Below, one piece after another: positions 1-6,009 of a stretch of 6,927 nt of DNA (position 1 is its first letter; every line of letters begins with the position of its first letter). The DNA is taken from positions 1 to 6,927 of the forward strand of contig JBLHKS010000307.1 in assembly GCA_047620505.1 (NCBI GenBank). Direction: 5' to 3'. Source of the DNA: JBLHKS01 sp047620505. GTDB lineage: Bacteria > Verrucomicrobiota > Verrucomicrobiia > Verrucomicrobiales > DEV007. Made by a program: the position numbers and the translations under genes. Under the pieces are notes generated by a model, which saw nothing but the letters and a program-made list of their open reading frames with translations, made no database searches and was not told where the DNA came from.

Positions 1-43
1 AGAGAACGATTGTATCCTTTAAATATGAATATTACATGTTTTT

Positions 44-199
44 ATGATTATTATGGTAAATTTAGAACATTTCCCTACTCGAATTTTCGGGAATTTCCCA
101 TTACCTGATTCGAAAATGAAGCAATTGACCCAGCAGCTGCTGGCCAGGGATGACTTTGGCCAAATTCCTCCAGACACGAAGGCTCAAGCAGTTAGTTAA
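44..199 (+). CDS. Doubtful 51-residue small ORF
   Basis: An open frame of 51 codons starts at ATG 44, with alternative in-frame ATGs at 53 and 116, and ends at TAA 197-199. The predicted peptide is mixed polar and hydrophobic, has no signal peptide or membrane segment, and matches no family I recognise. The palindrome at 131-142 is read here as Gln-Gln-Leu-Leu. There is no Shine-Dalgarno sequence and the upstream DNA is AT-rich. It could be a small protein or a chance frame; I lean to chance. It is listed because the left edge is otherwise empty. Confidence 0.15.
   Translation: MIIMVNLEHFPTRIFGNFPLPDSKMKQLTQQLLARDDFGQIPPDTKAQAVS
131..142. repeat. Dispersed palindrome CAGCAGCTGCTG, copy 1
   Basis: This is a perfect 12-base palindrome, extended to 14 bases here because C130 pairs with G143. 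It lies in the left-edge region with no confident gene. Identical copies are at 1973-1984, 3844-3855 and 4888-4899, and a one-mismatch copy is at 5362-5373. Confidence 0.8.
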
Positions 200-301
200 A
201 ACGTGTCCTTTGGAATTCAGGCAAAGCCATCCCGACCAACGAGTTAGAAAAATGTCCGATTAAACCCGGAACGTCTCCACAATCATTTCCAGGCCGATTT
301 T

Positions 302-880
302 TCAGTCCGCATCCGGGGTTGAATCATCGCTGAGGGCGTCGAGGTCAGACTGAGCCGCGCTCCAGGCCGCATCCGCCAATTCAAGCGCGACATCCGCCTT
401 CCGCTGTTCAAACAAAACTCCGATCAGCGCTTCGATATAGTTGCCCGGAATGTCGTCTGTCTTCAGACCAGCCTCATCCGCGATAACTGCTTGAACCGCA
501 GCTTCGGCGGCATCCAATCGCTCCTGAGCGAGTTCAAAAATCTGATTCGCGGCATCGTAGGCCGTCATCGCCGCTTCGTAGGCGGGATTGACAGTCGGGA
601 TTGATGCTGAGTCACTTACGGATGCGATCGCATCGGCGATCTTGACGTAATTTTCATCCCCCATCGCGTCACGAAGCTTAGATGGGTCAAATTTTTCCAG
701 CGTTTCCACCAGCGAGGCTGCGTAGGCGAAATAGTCCTTTGGGTTACCACCGGCCGACTCCGCAATTTGATTGGCAACGGCCTCAATCGCCAACCGGTCC
801 GCGCCCGTCACGGATGGGCTAGCCAGGACCACAGCCAAAACGGCGCTCAGGGTGATCAATGCTCGTAAAACTAAGGTCAT
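302..880 (-). CDS. Secreted, acidic, Ala-rich protein of unknown function
   Basis: The 192-residue product begins with a typical Sec signal peptide: Met-Thr-Leu, one Arg at residue 6, a hydrophobic core of Leu, Ala and Val to about residue 20, and small residues leading to a likely cut after the Thr-Gly-Ala stretch near residue 27. The mature part is acidic and alanine-rich, with long predicted helices (about residues 100-140 and 150-185) and an Asp-rich tail, suggesting a helical or coiled-coil periplasmic or exported protein. There are no cysteines and no catalytic motif that I can see. The ATG at 880 was chosen because the upstream GTG (916) would add a 12-residue extension before the signal peptide. 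No Shine-Dalgarno sequence precedes it. It is divergent from the small membrane protein gene at 1118. I do not recognise the family. Confidence 0.75.
   Translation of the reverse strand: MTLVLRALITLSAVLAVVLASPSVTGADRLAIEAVANQIAESAGGNPKDYFAYAASLVETLEKFDPSKLRDAMGDENYVKIADAIASVSDSASIPTVNPAYEAAMTAYDAANQIFELAQERLDAAEAAVQAVIADEAGLKTDDIPGNYIEALIGVLFEQRKADVALELADAAWSAAQSDLDALSDDSTPDAD
621..634. repeat. 14-bp perfect palindrome GATGCGATCGCATC
   Basis: A perfect 14-base palindrome centred on GCGATCGC lies inside the secreted-protein gene. The core octamer also occurs at 1540-1547 and 2161-2168, each time within coding sequence. The octamer is the same as the cyanobacterial HIP1 core, but three copies in a GC-rich window may only reflect a preference for CGATCG. 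Confidence 0.35.
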
Positions 881-1117
881 TTCGATAGACGAAGGCAATT
901 GCGCCAGCAGAAGCACCGGACTTTTGTTTCATAATTATTAAAAACAACCGTATTTTCCATAAAAAATTTCCGCCGCCTGTTTTGCTCCATCGGTTTATCG
1001 AATTGCAGTTCGAAAGCGATTCGAAATGCATCTTTTCCGAAGCTGGAATCGAACATTGAAGCTGAAGGGTCCGCTTCGCTGAATCGGATAAAAACTCAAT
1101 TCTACTCGCCGTTAAAA

Positions 1118-1288
1118 ATGATCTCCTCACTCTTTGAACTACTTCTCCTTGGCTTTCTTCTTTCTGTTTTGGTCGCGGCGATGGTTGGCTACGCTTTCAC
1201 GGCAGGAACCATGCGAACGACCGAGGCAGAGGAGCGTCAACGGAAAGAATTACGGCAGGCAAAAGCCGGAGATCGCTCTAAAGACTGA
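1118..1288 (+). CDS. Small single-pass membrane protein (56 aa)
   Basis: ATG 1118 opens a 56-codon frame ending at TGA 1286-1288. Residues about 5-29 form one strongly hydrophobic helix (Leu-rich, then Val, Ala, Met and Gly), followed from residue 32 by a highly charged tail alternating Glu/Asp with Arg/Lys, likely a short amphipathic or coiled-coil helix facing the cytoplasm. This pattern is typical of small membrane proteins and unlikely in a random frame. It ends 7 bases before the convergent glycosylase gene, leaving no room for a separate terminator. A longer overlapping frame (1134-1517) in a different register runs antisense through the glycosylase and looks like an artefact. There is no clear ribosome-binding site. 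The function is unknown and I recognise no named family. Confidence 0.6.
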   Translation: MISSLFELLLLGFLLSVLVAAMVGYAFTAGTMRTTEAEERQRKELRQAKAGDRSKD

Positions 1289-1295
1289 GCCAATC

Positions 1296-1916
1296 TCAAG
1301 TGGGAGCGCCTTGATAAAAGTGCCAGAGAAAGAGCGCTCCGGCGGATCGGAAAGGTCGCCAGGATTCAACGAGCGCCTCGGATTCCGTTCGCTCCGGTCG
1401 GTTTTCGAGCCCTTTGAGACGGCGAAGGGCCTCGGCGACAGCGAGATCTTCAGCTGGCCAGATGTCTGGTCGGCGAAGGGCGAACATCAGGTAAATTTCG
1501 GCGCTCCATCGCCCTAAGCCGCGAATTTGGGTAATTTCCGCGATCGCCTCTTCATCATCCATCCGATTGAGCCGCCGAGTGCCGAGTTTTCCGTTCGCCA
1601 TCGCCTCAGCGAGGCCGAGGCCGTACTCGACTTTGCGTCCACTCAGGCCGGCAGAGCGGAGTTTGGATTCCGAGGTCGAAAGAAAAACCTCAGGCGTCAA
1701 CGGCTCGACCGTGCTCGCAAGTTTCGCCCGAATCGATGCGCCAGCCGCGACGGAAACCTGTTGGCCGATGACAATCCCCATCAAAGTTTCGAATCCAGGC
1801 TTTCGGTTTCGCGCTTTCGGGTAACCGATCAGCTTCGCCGATCTGGCAACGTCAGGATCTGCACGACCGATTGAAACTACCGCCGTCTGGATGTCTTTGT
1901 TCGTCGTCCGTGCCAT
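1296..1916 (-). CDS. HhH-GPD DNA glycosylase (AlkA-type 3-methyladenine DNA glycosylase)
   Basis: This enzyme should cut alkylated bases such as 3-methyladenine from DNA, the first step of base-excision repair. With the ATG at 1916 the protein has 206 residues. Motif positions, counted from that Met: the family segment Ile-Gly-Gln-Gln-Val-Ser near 50-55; the helix-hairpin-helix with its Gly-Leu-Gly-Arg-Trp-Ser-Ala turn at about 133-139; and, after a Trp-Pro-Ala-Glu lead, Asp157, which aligns with the catalytic aspartate of the superfamily (Asp238 in E. coli AlkA). No four-cysteine iron-sulfur motif is present, which argues against EndoIII or MutY. It is shorter than E. coli AlkA (282 residues) and lacks that protein's N-terminal domain, as many bacterial single-domain AlkA relatives do. 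An in-frame TTG at 1931 would add five residues; the ATG is preferred. It is divergent from the DUF1501 gene. Exact substrate range cannot be read from sequence. Confidence 0.9.
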   Translation of the reverse strand: MARTTNKDIQTAVVSIGRADPDVARSAKLIGYPKARNRKPGFETLMGIVIGQQVSVAAGASIRAKLASTVEPLTPEVFLSTSESKLRSAGLSGRKVEYGLGLAEAMANGKLGTRRLNRMDDEEAIAEITQIRGLGRWSAEIYLMFALRRPDIWPAEDLAVAEALRRLKGLENRPERTESEALVESWRPFRSAGALFLWHFYQGAPT

Positions 1917-1972
1917 TTGATAATCGAGCAACGACCGTGCGCGAACTCGCTTACCGGATCAAATAGCGAATT

Positions 1973-1984
1973 CAGCAGCTGCTG
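1973..1984. repeat. Dispersed palindrome CAGCAGCTGCTG, copy 2
   Basis: An exact copy lies in the divergent gap between the glycosylase and the DUF1501 gene, where promoters for both should be. Its flanks read TTCAGCAGCTGCTGG, the extended consensus of the set. It lies about 57 bases upstream of both ATG starts. Confidence 0.8.
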
Positions 1985-2040
1985 GCGCTGGCTCGAATCG
2001 CTCATTGACGAAACGCGCAGAACTCCCGATCATTCTGCCC

Positions 2041-3450
2041 ATGAAGGAAGACCCCGCACTTTCTCGCCGCCAACTTCTCAAGGCAGGCAGTCTCGCCGCC
2101 GCGAACCTCACCGTCCCCGGCCTCGTCATGGGGCAGGATGCGACCAACGCAGTCGGCCAGGCGATCGCCTCGAAAAAATCCTGCATCTTCATTCTGCTCT
2201 GCGGCGGAATGAGCCACCTCGACAGCTGGGATCAAAAGCCCGACGCGCCTTCTGAATATCGCGGCCCCTACAATCCGATTCCCTCGAAAGTCCCGGGCAT
2301 GCAGATGAGCGAGCTGTTCCCGGAGCTCTCAAAAGCAGCCGATCACTTCACGCTGGTCCGCTCGGTTCATCACCCGGGGCCGATCAGCAATCACTTCGAC
2401 GCGATGCACAATCTACTGAGCGGGCAGTACGTCGAGCGCGTCAAAATGGGCGTGCCAGACGGCGCTCCCTACATCGGTTCGGTCGTCGCGAAGCATCTGC
2501 CGAGTGAGCGCAATCTCGTTTCCAATGCCTGGCTTATCAAATGTGTTGGGCGGCCGGTCTTCTGCGCGCCGAACATCGCCTCAGGCGGCTACCTGGGCTC
2601 GCCTTACGCGCCAGTTTTCGTGGGCTCCGGCGACAACCATCCGGCGATGCCTGAATTCAAAGCTCCAGGTGTCTACGACGCGATCGACCCTAACGTCATC
2701 AAAACGCGGCGCGATCTTCTCTCCGATCTGGAGTCCGATACCTTGGATAGTCAGCCAGTCGGCGAGGACTGGAATAATTTACGCGAGTTAGCCTTCGATG
2801 GCATGACGAGGCCGGAAGGCAGAGCGGCTTTCGATATGAAACGCGAGCCGATCTCCGTTCGCGAACGCTACGGAATGCATCCGCTCGGCCAGAACATGCT
2901 GCTTGCTCGCCGGATGGTTGAATCCGGTGTCCGCTTCGTGACCGTGAACGGTTGGACCGGCGCGGCCCCTACCGAAAAGAACGGGCCGCCGAGTTCCAGC
3001 TGGGACATGCACGGCGGCCACATGGGGATGGGCAATGCGTTTGGCAACGGCTCTTATGGAATGGGCTTTTGCGCGCCGCGCCTCGATCAGGGGCTTTCAG
3101 CTCTGCTAACCGATTTAAAGGATCGCGGAATGCTCGACGACACGCTCGTTGTCTGCATGAGCGAGTTTGGTCGTTCACCGAAAATCCAAACCAAGGGACC
3201 TCCCGGGCGGGTTCACTGGCCGCAGTGTTTCCCGGCGATCATGGCCGGTTGCGGAATCGCGGGCGGTGCCGTCTACGGCGAGTCCGACAAAACCGGTTCC
3301 ACGCCGATCAGCAACCCGGTTACCGTTCAAGACATCCACGCGACCGTGCTCCACGGCCTTGGCGTCCCCTTGTTTGATCAGACGGAGAACACCGGCCTCT
3401 CGCGCCCGGCATTTTCGACCGGCAAGCCGATCAAAGACCTGTTCAGTTAG
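2041..3450 (+). CDS. Tat-exported DUF1501 family protein
   Basis: The 469-residue product belongs to DUF1501, relatives of the alkaline phosphatase/sulfatase fold that are abundant in Planctomycetota and Verrucomicrobiota; no reaction is firmly established for the family. The N-terminus carries a twin-arginine signal (Ser8-Arg9-Arg10-Gln-Leu-Leu-Lys14, then a mild hydrophobic stretch to about residue 30), so it is probably exported folded. Family motifs in order: Gly-Gly-Met-Ser-His-Leu-Asp-Ser-Trp-Asp at 55-64, Trp-Asp-Met-His-Gly-Gly-His at 321-327, Ser-Glu-Phe-Gly-Arg at 374-378 and Gly-Arg-Val-His-Trp-Pro at 389-394; the Asp, Glu and His residues there are likely metal ligands. The ATG at 2041 puts the twin arginines at the usual distance; an upstream TTG (2005) would add 12 unneeded residues. 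In many PVC genomes such genes pair with a DUF1549/DUF1553 cytochrome-like gene, but none is adjacent here. A lipoprotein gene follows after 25 bases. Confidence 0.9.
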   Translation: MKEDPALSRRQLLKAGSLAAANLTVPGLVMGQDATNAVGQAIASKKSCIFILLCGGMSHLDSWDQKPDAPSEYRGPYNPIPSKVPGMQMSELFPELSKAADHFTLVRSVHHPGPISNHFDAMHNLLSGQYVERVKMGVPDGAPYIGSVVAKHLPSERNLVSNAWLIKCVGRPVFCAPNIASGGYLGSPYAPVFVGSGDNHPAMPEFKAPGVYDAIDPNVIKTRRDLLSDLESDTLDSQPVGEDWNNLRELAFDGMTRPEGRAAFDMKREPISVRERYGMHPLGQNMLLARRMVESGVRFVTVNGWTGAAPTEKNGPPSSSWDMHGGHMGMGNAFGNGSYGMGFCAPRLDQGLSALLTDLKDRGMLDDTLVVCMSEFGRSPKIQTKGPPGRVHWPQCFPAIMAGCGIAGGAVYGESDKTGSTPISNPVTVQDIHATVLHGLGVPLFDQTENTGLSRPAFSTGKPIKDLFS

Positions 3451-3475
3451 GATTTCGCACGCAGCCTGACATCTC

Positions 3476-3826
3476 ATGAAAAAACTACTCACAATCTTCT
3501 CCCTGGTTACCGGATTCGTCTTTTTTCTCACTGCCTGCGTAACCACGGAAGTGGGTGGGCAGGGAGAGGGACGCGCAGAGGTGATGTACGATCACAGCCA
3601 GGTGAAGCAGATGTTCCTCGAGGCTTATCAAAAAGGAAACCGATCAGCAGCTCTTAAAGTCGCTTCCCCACAAGCGGTCAGAAAACTCACCTGGAATGGT
3701 GATCCCGAAGCGTTCCTGGAAGGCGATGCGATTCTGTCAGGCGAAGGCGGATTCGAAATCAAGATGATCATTTACAGCGATGGTCACGTTGGAGCCAACA
3801 TTTCAGACGTCATTGTGAGGCACTGA
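3476..3826 (+). CDS. Small lipoprotein of unknown function
   Basis: The 116-residue product starts Met-Lys-Lys, has a hydrophobic stretch to residue 19, and ends its signal with the lipobox Leu18-Thr-Ala-Cys21, so it should be cut before Cys21 and lipid-anchored. After a Gly-rich linker (about 27-32), the remaining 85 residues form a small mixed domain with helical (about 40-65) and strand-like (about 90-115) segments. I do not recognise the domain. It starts 25 bases after the DUF1501 stop with no visible terminator between them, so co-transcription is plausible. The gene downstream is convergent. There is no clear Shine-Dalgarno sequence. The lipobox makes the location call much firmer than the function, which is unknown. 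Confidence 0.8.
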   Translation: MKKLLTIFSLVTGFVFFLTACVTTEVGGQGEGRAEVMYDHSQVKQMFLEAYQKGNRSAALKVASPQAVRKLTWNGDPEAFLEGDAILSGEGGFEIKMIIYSDGHVGANISDVIVRH

Positions 3827-3843
3827 ACGGTTTCGTTGCGGTT

Positions 3844-3855
3844 CAGCAGCTGCTG
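3844..3855. repeat. Dispersed palindrome CAGCAGCTGCTG, copy 3
   Basis: An exact copy lies 18 bases after the lipoprotein stop, in the convergent gap before the esterase stop. The flanks again give TTCAGCAGCTGCTGG, and the following bases add a TTCAGC / GCTGAA inverted pair around it (3842-3847 and 3857-3862), so a small hairpin is possible here. No T-run follows, so it does not look like a standard intrinsic terminator. Confidence 0.8.
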
Positions 3856-3955
3856 GAGCTGAAATTCGACGTCCGGCCTTTGGTCGAGCAGCTCGGAGTT
3901 TCGGTGCCGGAAGGCTCGTCGGTCGTCTGGGATCAGGGCGGATTCGGCGAGCCCG

Positions 3956-5872
3956 CTACCGACGATCCACAGCCTCGCGCTCGACCGACTCGCTGACTCC
4001 TTTTTCAAACTGCTCGCGAAACGCAGCGTCGGCATCGATTTCTGACGCGCCGGATTTGAGATACGGCCGTGGCCGCTCGGCGAATTCCCCGCCTTCCCAG
4101 CGGATGTTCCCGAACGTCGGGATTTTGCCCTGCCAGGCTTCTTTAACTTTGTCAGGGCGCTCTTTTTCGCCAGGTGTCAGGATCAGGCTCGTCACAAAAT
4201 CGTAGCTTTCGAGAACGTCGCCCTCGGGCGTCAAAAATTGATCGATCGAGAGATTCAGCTCATGCGCGCCCGCCTCGGGCAGCGGGACAAAAGCCGTGTA
4301 GCGGCGGTTTTTGCGGCCGGTGTAGCCTCGCCATTGATCCGTCTGGAGGACGACCGCGAGGGTGTTGTTCGGTGCCGTGGATTCGATCTCCAGAGCCAGC
4401 GAAGCGCCACGCGGACCGAAGAATCCGGGATCGCAGACTTTGTGAGTTTCGTAGTTCCAATGGACCGTGTGGCCGACGCCAACCAGCGACCAGTCTCGCC
4501 AGCCATGAGCGAAATCCTCGATCAAACGCCTCCGTTCGACGCTCGGCTTGACACCGGCTTCGGCTAGCTGTTGAGGGTAGGCTTGACGGGTTTCGCTGGT
4601 GAGGGTCAAGAGCGGCGTATCCTTGTAGCCGGGCGGCATTTCGAGCGGCGCGCCGGTCTCGTAGGTGATGTTGGCGAAAACGAAAAGCGGCTCGTTGAGT
4701 TCCGCAACAGGGCAGGCACCCGTGAATTGATCGCCGTCCCGAACGACCTCGGCAGAGCGCCAGAAACGAGCGCGCGGATCGCGGTCGTAGCCGTAAAAAA
4801 TCGAGACATTTTGGAGCTTGTGAGGGCCAGACAGATCTGGCGTGACCACGAACCTCGGAACGCCGTCCTCGGTCTTCAATTTCAGCTCAGCAGCTGCTGG
4901 CTTGGGAAATTCGAATTCGCCCTTCAGATGCGTCTCGAACCACCGAACACGCGCCGCATAATTGTCGGCGGTGAAGCGATGATTCATGTGAGGCGTGAAC
5001 GACATCGCGCCGGTTTTCTGCGGCAACGACCGGAATCCATCGATCACGAATTCCATCGGCGAGTTGAAGTCGTTCGTCGCCCCCAGAAACATCACCGGGC
5101 ACTTGATCAAGGGCCAGTAGTGGCGGCAATCGAGTGTCTTCACGTAGAGCTCGCGATCTTCGATCATGTGCCGCGAAGAACCGGGAATTCCGATGATATC
5201 CGAGTAAAGATAGCCGCTTCCGCCGATCGATGGCGAGGCCGCTTTGACGCGTGGATCGATCGCGGTGAGAACGGTCAGCCTGCCGCCCATGCTGTGTCCG
5301 GTCAGGCCGACATTCGCGCCGTCAGCTTCCGGCTGTTCTTCGAGAAAGGTGATCGCCCGCCGAGCAGCTGCTGAATAAAGAAGCCAGCTGCTGTTCCACG
5401 GATGCGGCTCGGCGTGGACGGTTCCCTCGCCCGGCGTGACGCCGTTGTGATGCTTGGGATCGAGAAAACCAGCCGGAATCCCGGCCCAATCCGTGTTCGG
5501 ATCGTCGTCCTCGCCGATGACGTGCTCGCCCCAGTTGACGGCGACCGCAGCGTAACCTTGCGATGCCCAGTACCGCGCTGTTTCCGGTCTCGCGCGCTGA
5601 CCGCCGCCGTGAATCTGGACAATTCCGGGGAGATCGCGGCCGCCTTCTGGAAACGCGTAGAACGCCGCCACCCGCGTTTTCTTCCCGCCGAAAGTCCCTA
5701 CCACATAGCGAATCTGGCGCAGCACGATTCCCTCCTCGATCGTCTCCCGAATGATCTCGACCTCAAGCGGCTCGGCGCGCGGATCGTAATCCGCCCAGGT
5801 ATCGACGGCGTTCTCCGGAGGGGCTGCCGCTGCGAGAACCGGGATCAAAATCAGGGCAAAGAGCGATTTCAT
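3956..5872 (-). CDS. Secreted alpha/beta-hydrolase, acetyl xylan esterase/dienelactone hydrolase-like, with a large C-terminal extension
   Basis: The 638-residue product begins with a Sec signal peptide (Met-Lys-Ser, hydrophobic to about residue 17, likely cut in the Ala-Ala-Ala-Ala stretch). Residues about 35-320 form an alpha/beta-hydrolase domain: an oxyanion-region motif His88-Gly-Gly-Gly91, the nucleophile elbow Gly192-His-Ser194-Met-Gly-Gly197, a likely acid Asp268 in Gly-Ala-Thr-Asn-Asp-Phe, and a likely catalytic His298 in Met-Asn-His-Arg-Phe. This resembles secreted acetyl xylan esterases and dienelactone-hydrolase-like enzymes, so removal of acyl groups from plant or algal polysaccharide is a reasonable inference; the substrate is not shown. 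Residues about 325-638 roughly double the usual single-domain length, look rich in beta strands (about 325-400 and 485-570), and match no domain I can name. Two copies of the dispersed palindrome lie inside the gene, each read as Ala-Ala-Ala. It is divergent from the superoxide dismutase gene. Confidence 0.85.
   Translation of the reverse strand: MKSLFALILIPVLAAAAPPENAVDTWADYDPRAEPLEVEIIRETIEEGIVLRQIRYVVGTFGGKKTRVAAFYAFPEGGRDLPGIVQIHGGGQRARPETARYWASQGYAAVAVNWGEHVIGEDDDPNTDWAGIPAGFLDPKHHNGVTPGEGTVHAEPHPWNSSWLLYSAAARRAITFLEEQPEADGANVGLTGHSMGGRLTVLTAIDPRVKAASPSIGGSGYLYSDIIGIPGSSRHMIEDRELYVKTLDCRHYWPLIKCPVMFLGATNDFNSPMEFVIDGFRSLPQKTGAMSFTPHMNHRFTADNYAARVRWFETHLKGEFEFPKPAAAELKLKTEDGVPRFVVTPDLSGPHKLQNVSIFYGYDRDPRARFWRSAEVVRDGDQFTGACPVAELNEPLFVFANITYETGAPLEMPPGYKDTPLLTLTSETRQAYPQQLAEAGVKPSVERRRLIEDFAHGWRDWSLVGVGHTVHWNYETHKVCDPGFFGPRGASLALEIESTAPNNTLAVVLQTDQWRGYTGRKNRRYTAFVPLPEAGAHELNLSIDQFLTPEGDVLESYDFVTSLILTPGEKERPDKVKEAWQGKIPTFGNIRWEGGEFAERPRPYLKSGASEIDADAAFREQFEKGVSESVEREAVDRR
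4888..4899. repeat. Dispersed palindrome CAGCAGCTGCTG, copy 4 (in the esterase gene)
   Basis: An exact copy lies inside the esterase gene at the boundary between the hydrolase domain and the C-terminal extension. On the coding strand it gives GCA-GCT-GCT, Ala326-Ala327-Ala328, between Pro and Glu in what is probably a linker. Confidence 0.8.
5362..5373. repeat. Dispersed palindrome, copy 5 (one mismatch, in the esterase gene)
   Basis: GAGCAGCTGCTG differs from the 12-base palindrome at its first base and keeps the inner 10-base palindrome AGCAGCTGCT. Read on the minus strand it gives TTCAGCAGCTGCTCG, close to the extended consensus. It encodes Ala168-Ala169-Ala170 of the esterase, with the same codons GCA-GCT-GCT as copy 4. 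A shorter related match, CAGCTGCTG, follows at 5385-5393. Confidence 0.6.
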
Positions 5873-5935
5873 GGCTGCCGACTCTGGCGGAATTCGGGGA
5901 ATTCACGAACGAAAAATCCCGGCTTGAGCTTCCTT

Positions 5936-5963
5936 TTGATTTTCGGACGGGCCGCCCTATGAT
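5936..5963 (+). promoter_or_regulatory. Candidate sigma-70-type promoter of the superoxide dismutase gene
   Basis: TTGATT (5936-5941, four of six bases matching the -35 consensus) and TATGAT (5958-5963, five of six matching the -10 consensus) are separated by 16 bases. Transcription would start near 5970 and leave a leader of about 40 bases before ATG 6010. The -10 box overlaps the in-frame ATG at 5959, so that ATG would lie outside the transcript. No operator could be identified. Confidence 0.4.
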
Positions 5964-6009
5964 GGCGACCCTCACCGAGGAAATCACAAACTCACACTAC
6001 CAAAACAAG

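Larger units (their letters stand above)
1..301. other. Left-edge region without a confident gene, AT-rich at its outer end
   Basis: The first 120 bases are clearly richer in A and T than the rest of the window, and the composition then returns to the local average. The stretch holds an 11-base perfect palindrome (GGGAATTTCCC, 89-99), two copies of the palindromic hexamer TGGCCA (141-146 and 157-162), and one copy of the dispersed CAGCAGCTGCTG palindrome (131-142). The only frame of interest is the doubtful one at 44-199. No RNA gene, transposase fragment or convincing terminator for the minus-strand gene that ends at 302 is visible. The AT-rich part could be a promoter region for a gene beyond the left edge. 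Confidence 0.4.

Noticed and set aside
1056..1117. Possible promoter for the small membrane protein gene
   Set aside because: A TTGAAG hexamer has only a poor -10 match at the proper spacing, so it is not listed as a feature.
1134..1517. 127-codon plus-strand frame
   Set aside because: It overlaps the glycosylase on the opposite strand and the better small membrane protein frame in another register; its product has no sensible motifs.
624..2168. Three copies of GCGATCGC (HIP1-like octamer)
   Set aside because: Somewhat more than expected, but all three are in coding DNA of a GC-rich genome with many CGATCG strings; too few to claim an iterated element.
4571..5374. 267-codon plus-strand frame antisense to the esterase
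   Set aside because: It is Arg-rich and lies fully inside the well-supported esterase gene on the other strand, a typical shadow in GC-rich DNA.
5890..5904. Two GAATTC palindromes 9 bases apart upstream of the esterase
   Set aside because: The hexamer is common throughout the window and nothing links this pair to an operator.
5402..5962. 186-codon plus-strand frame antisense to the esterase N-terminus
   Set aside because: It mirrors the signal peptide and hydrolase domain of the real gene and shows no independent protein features.
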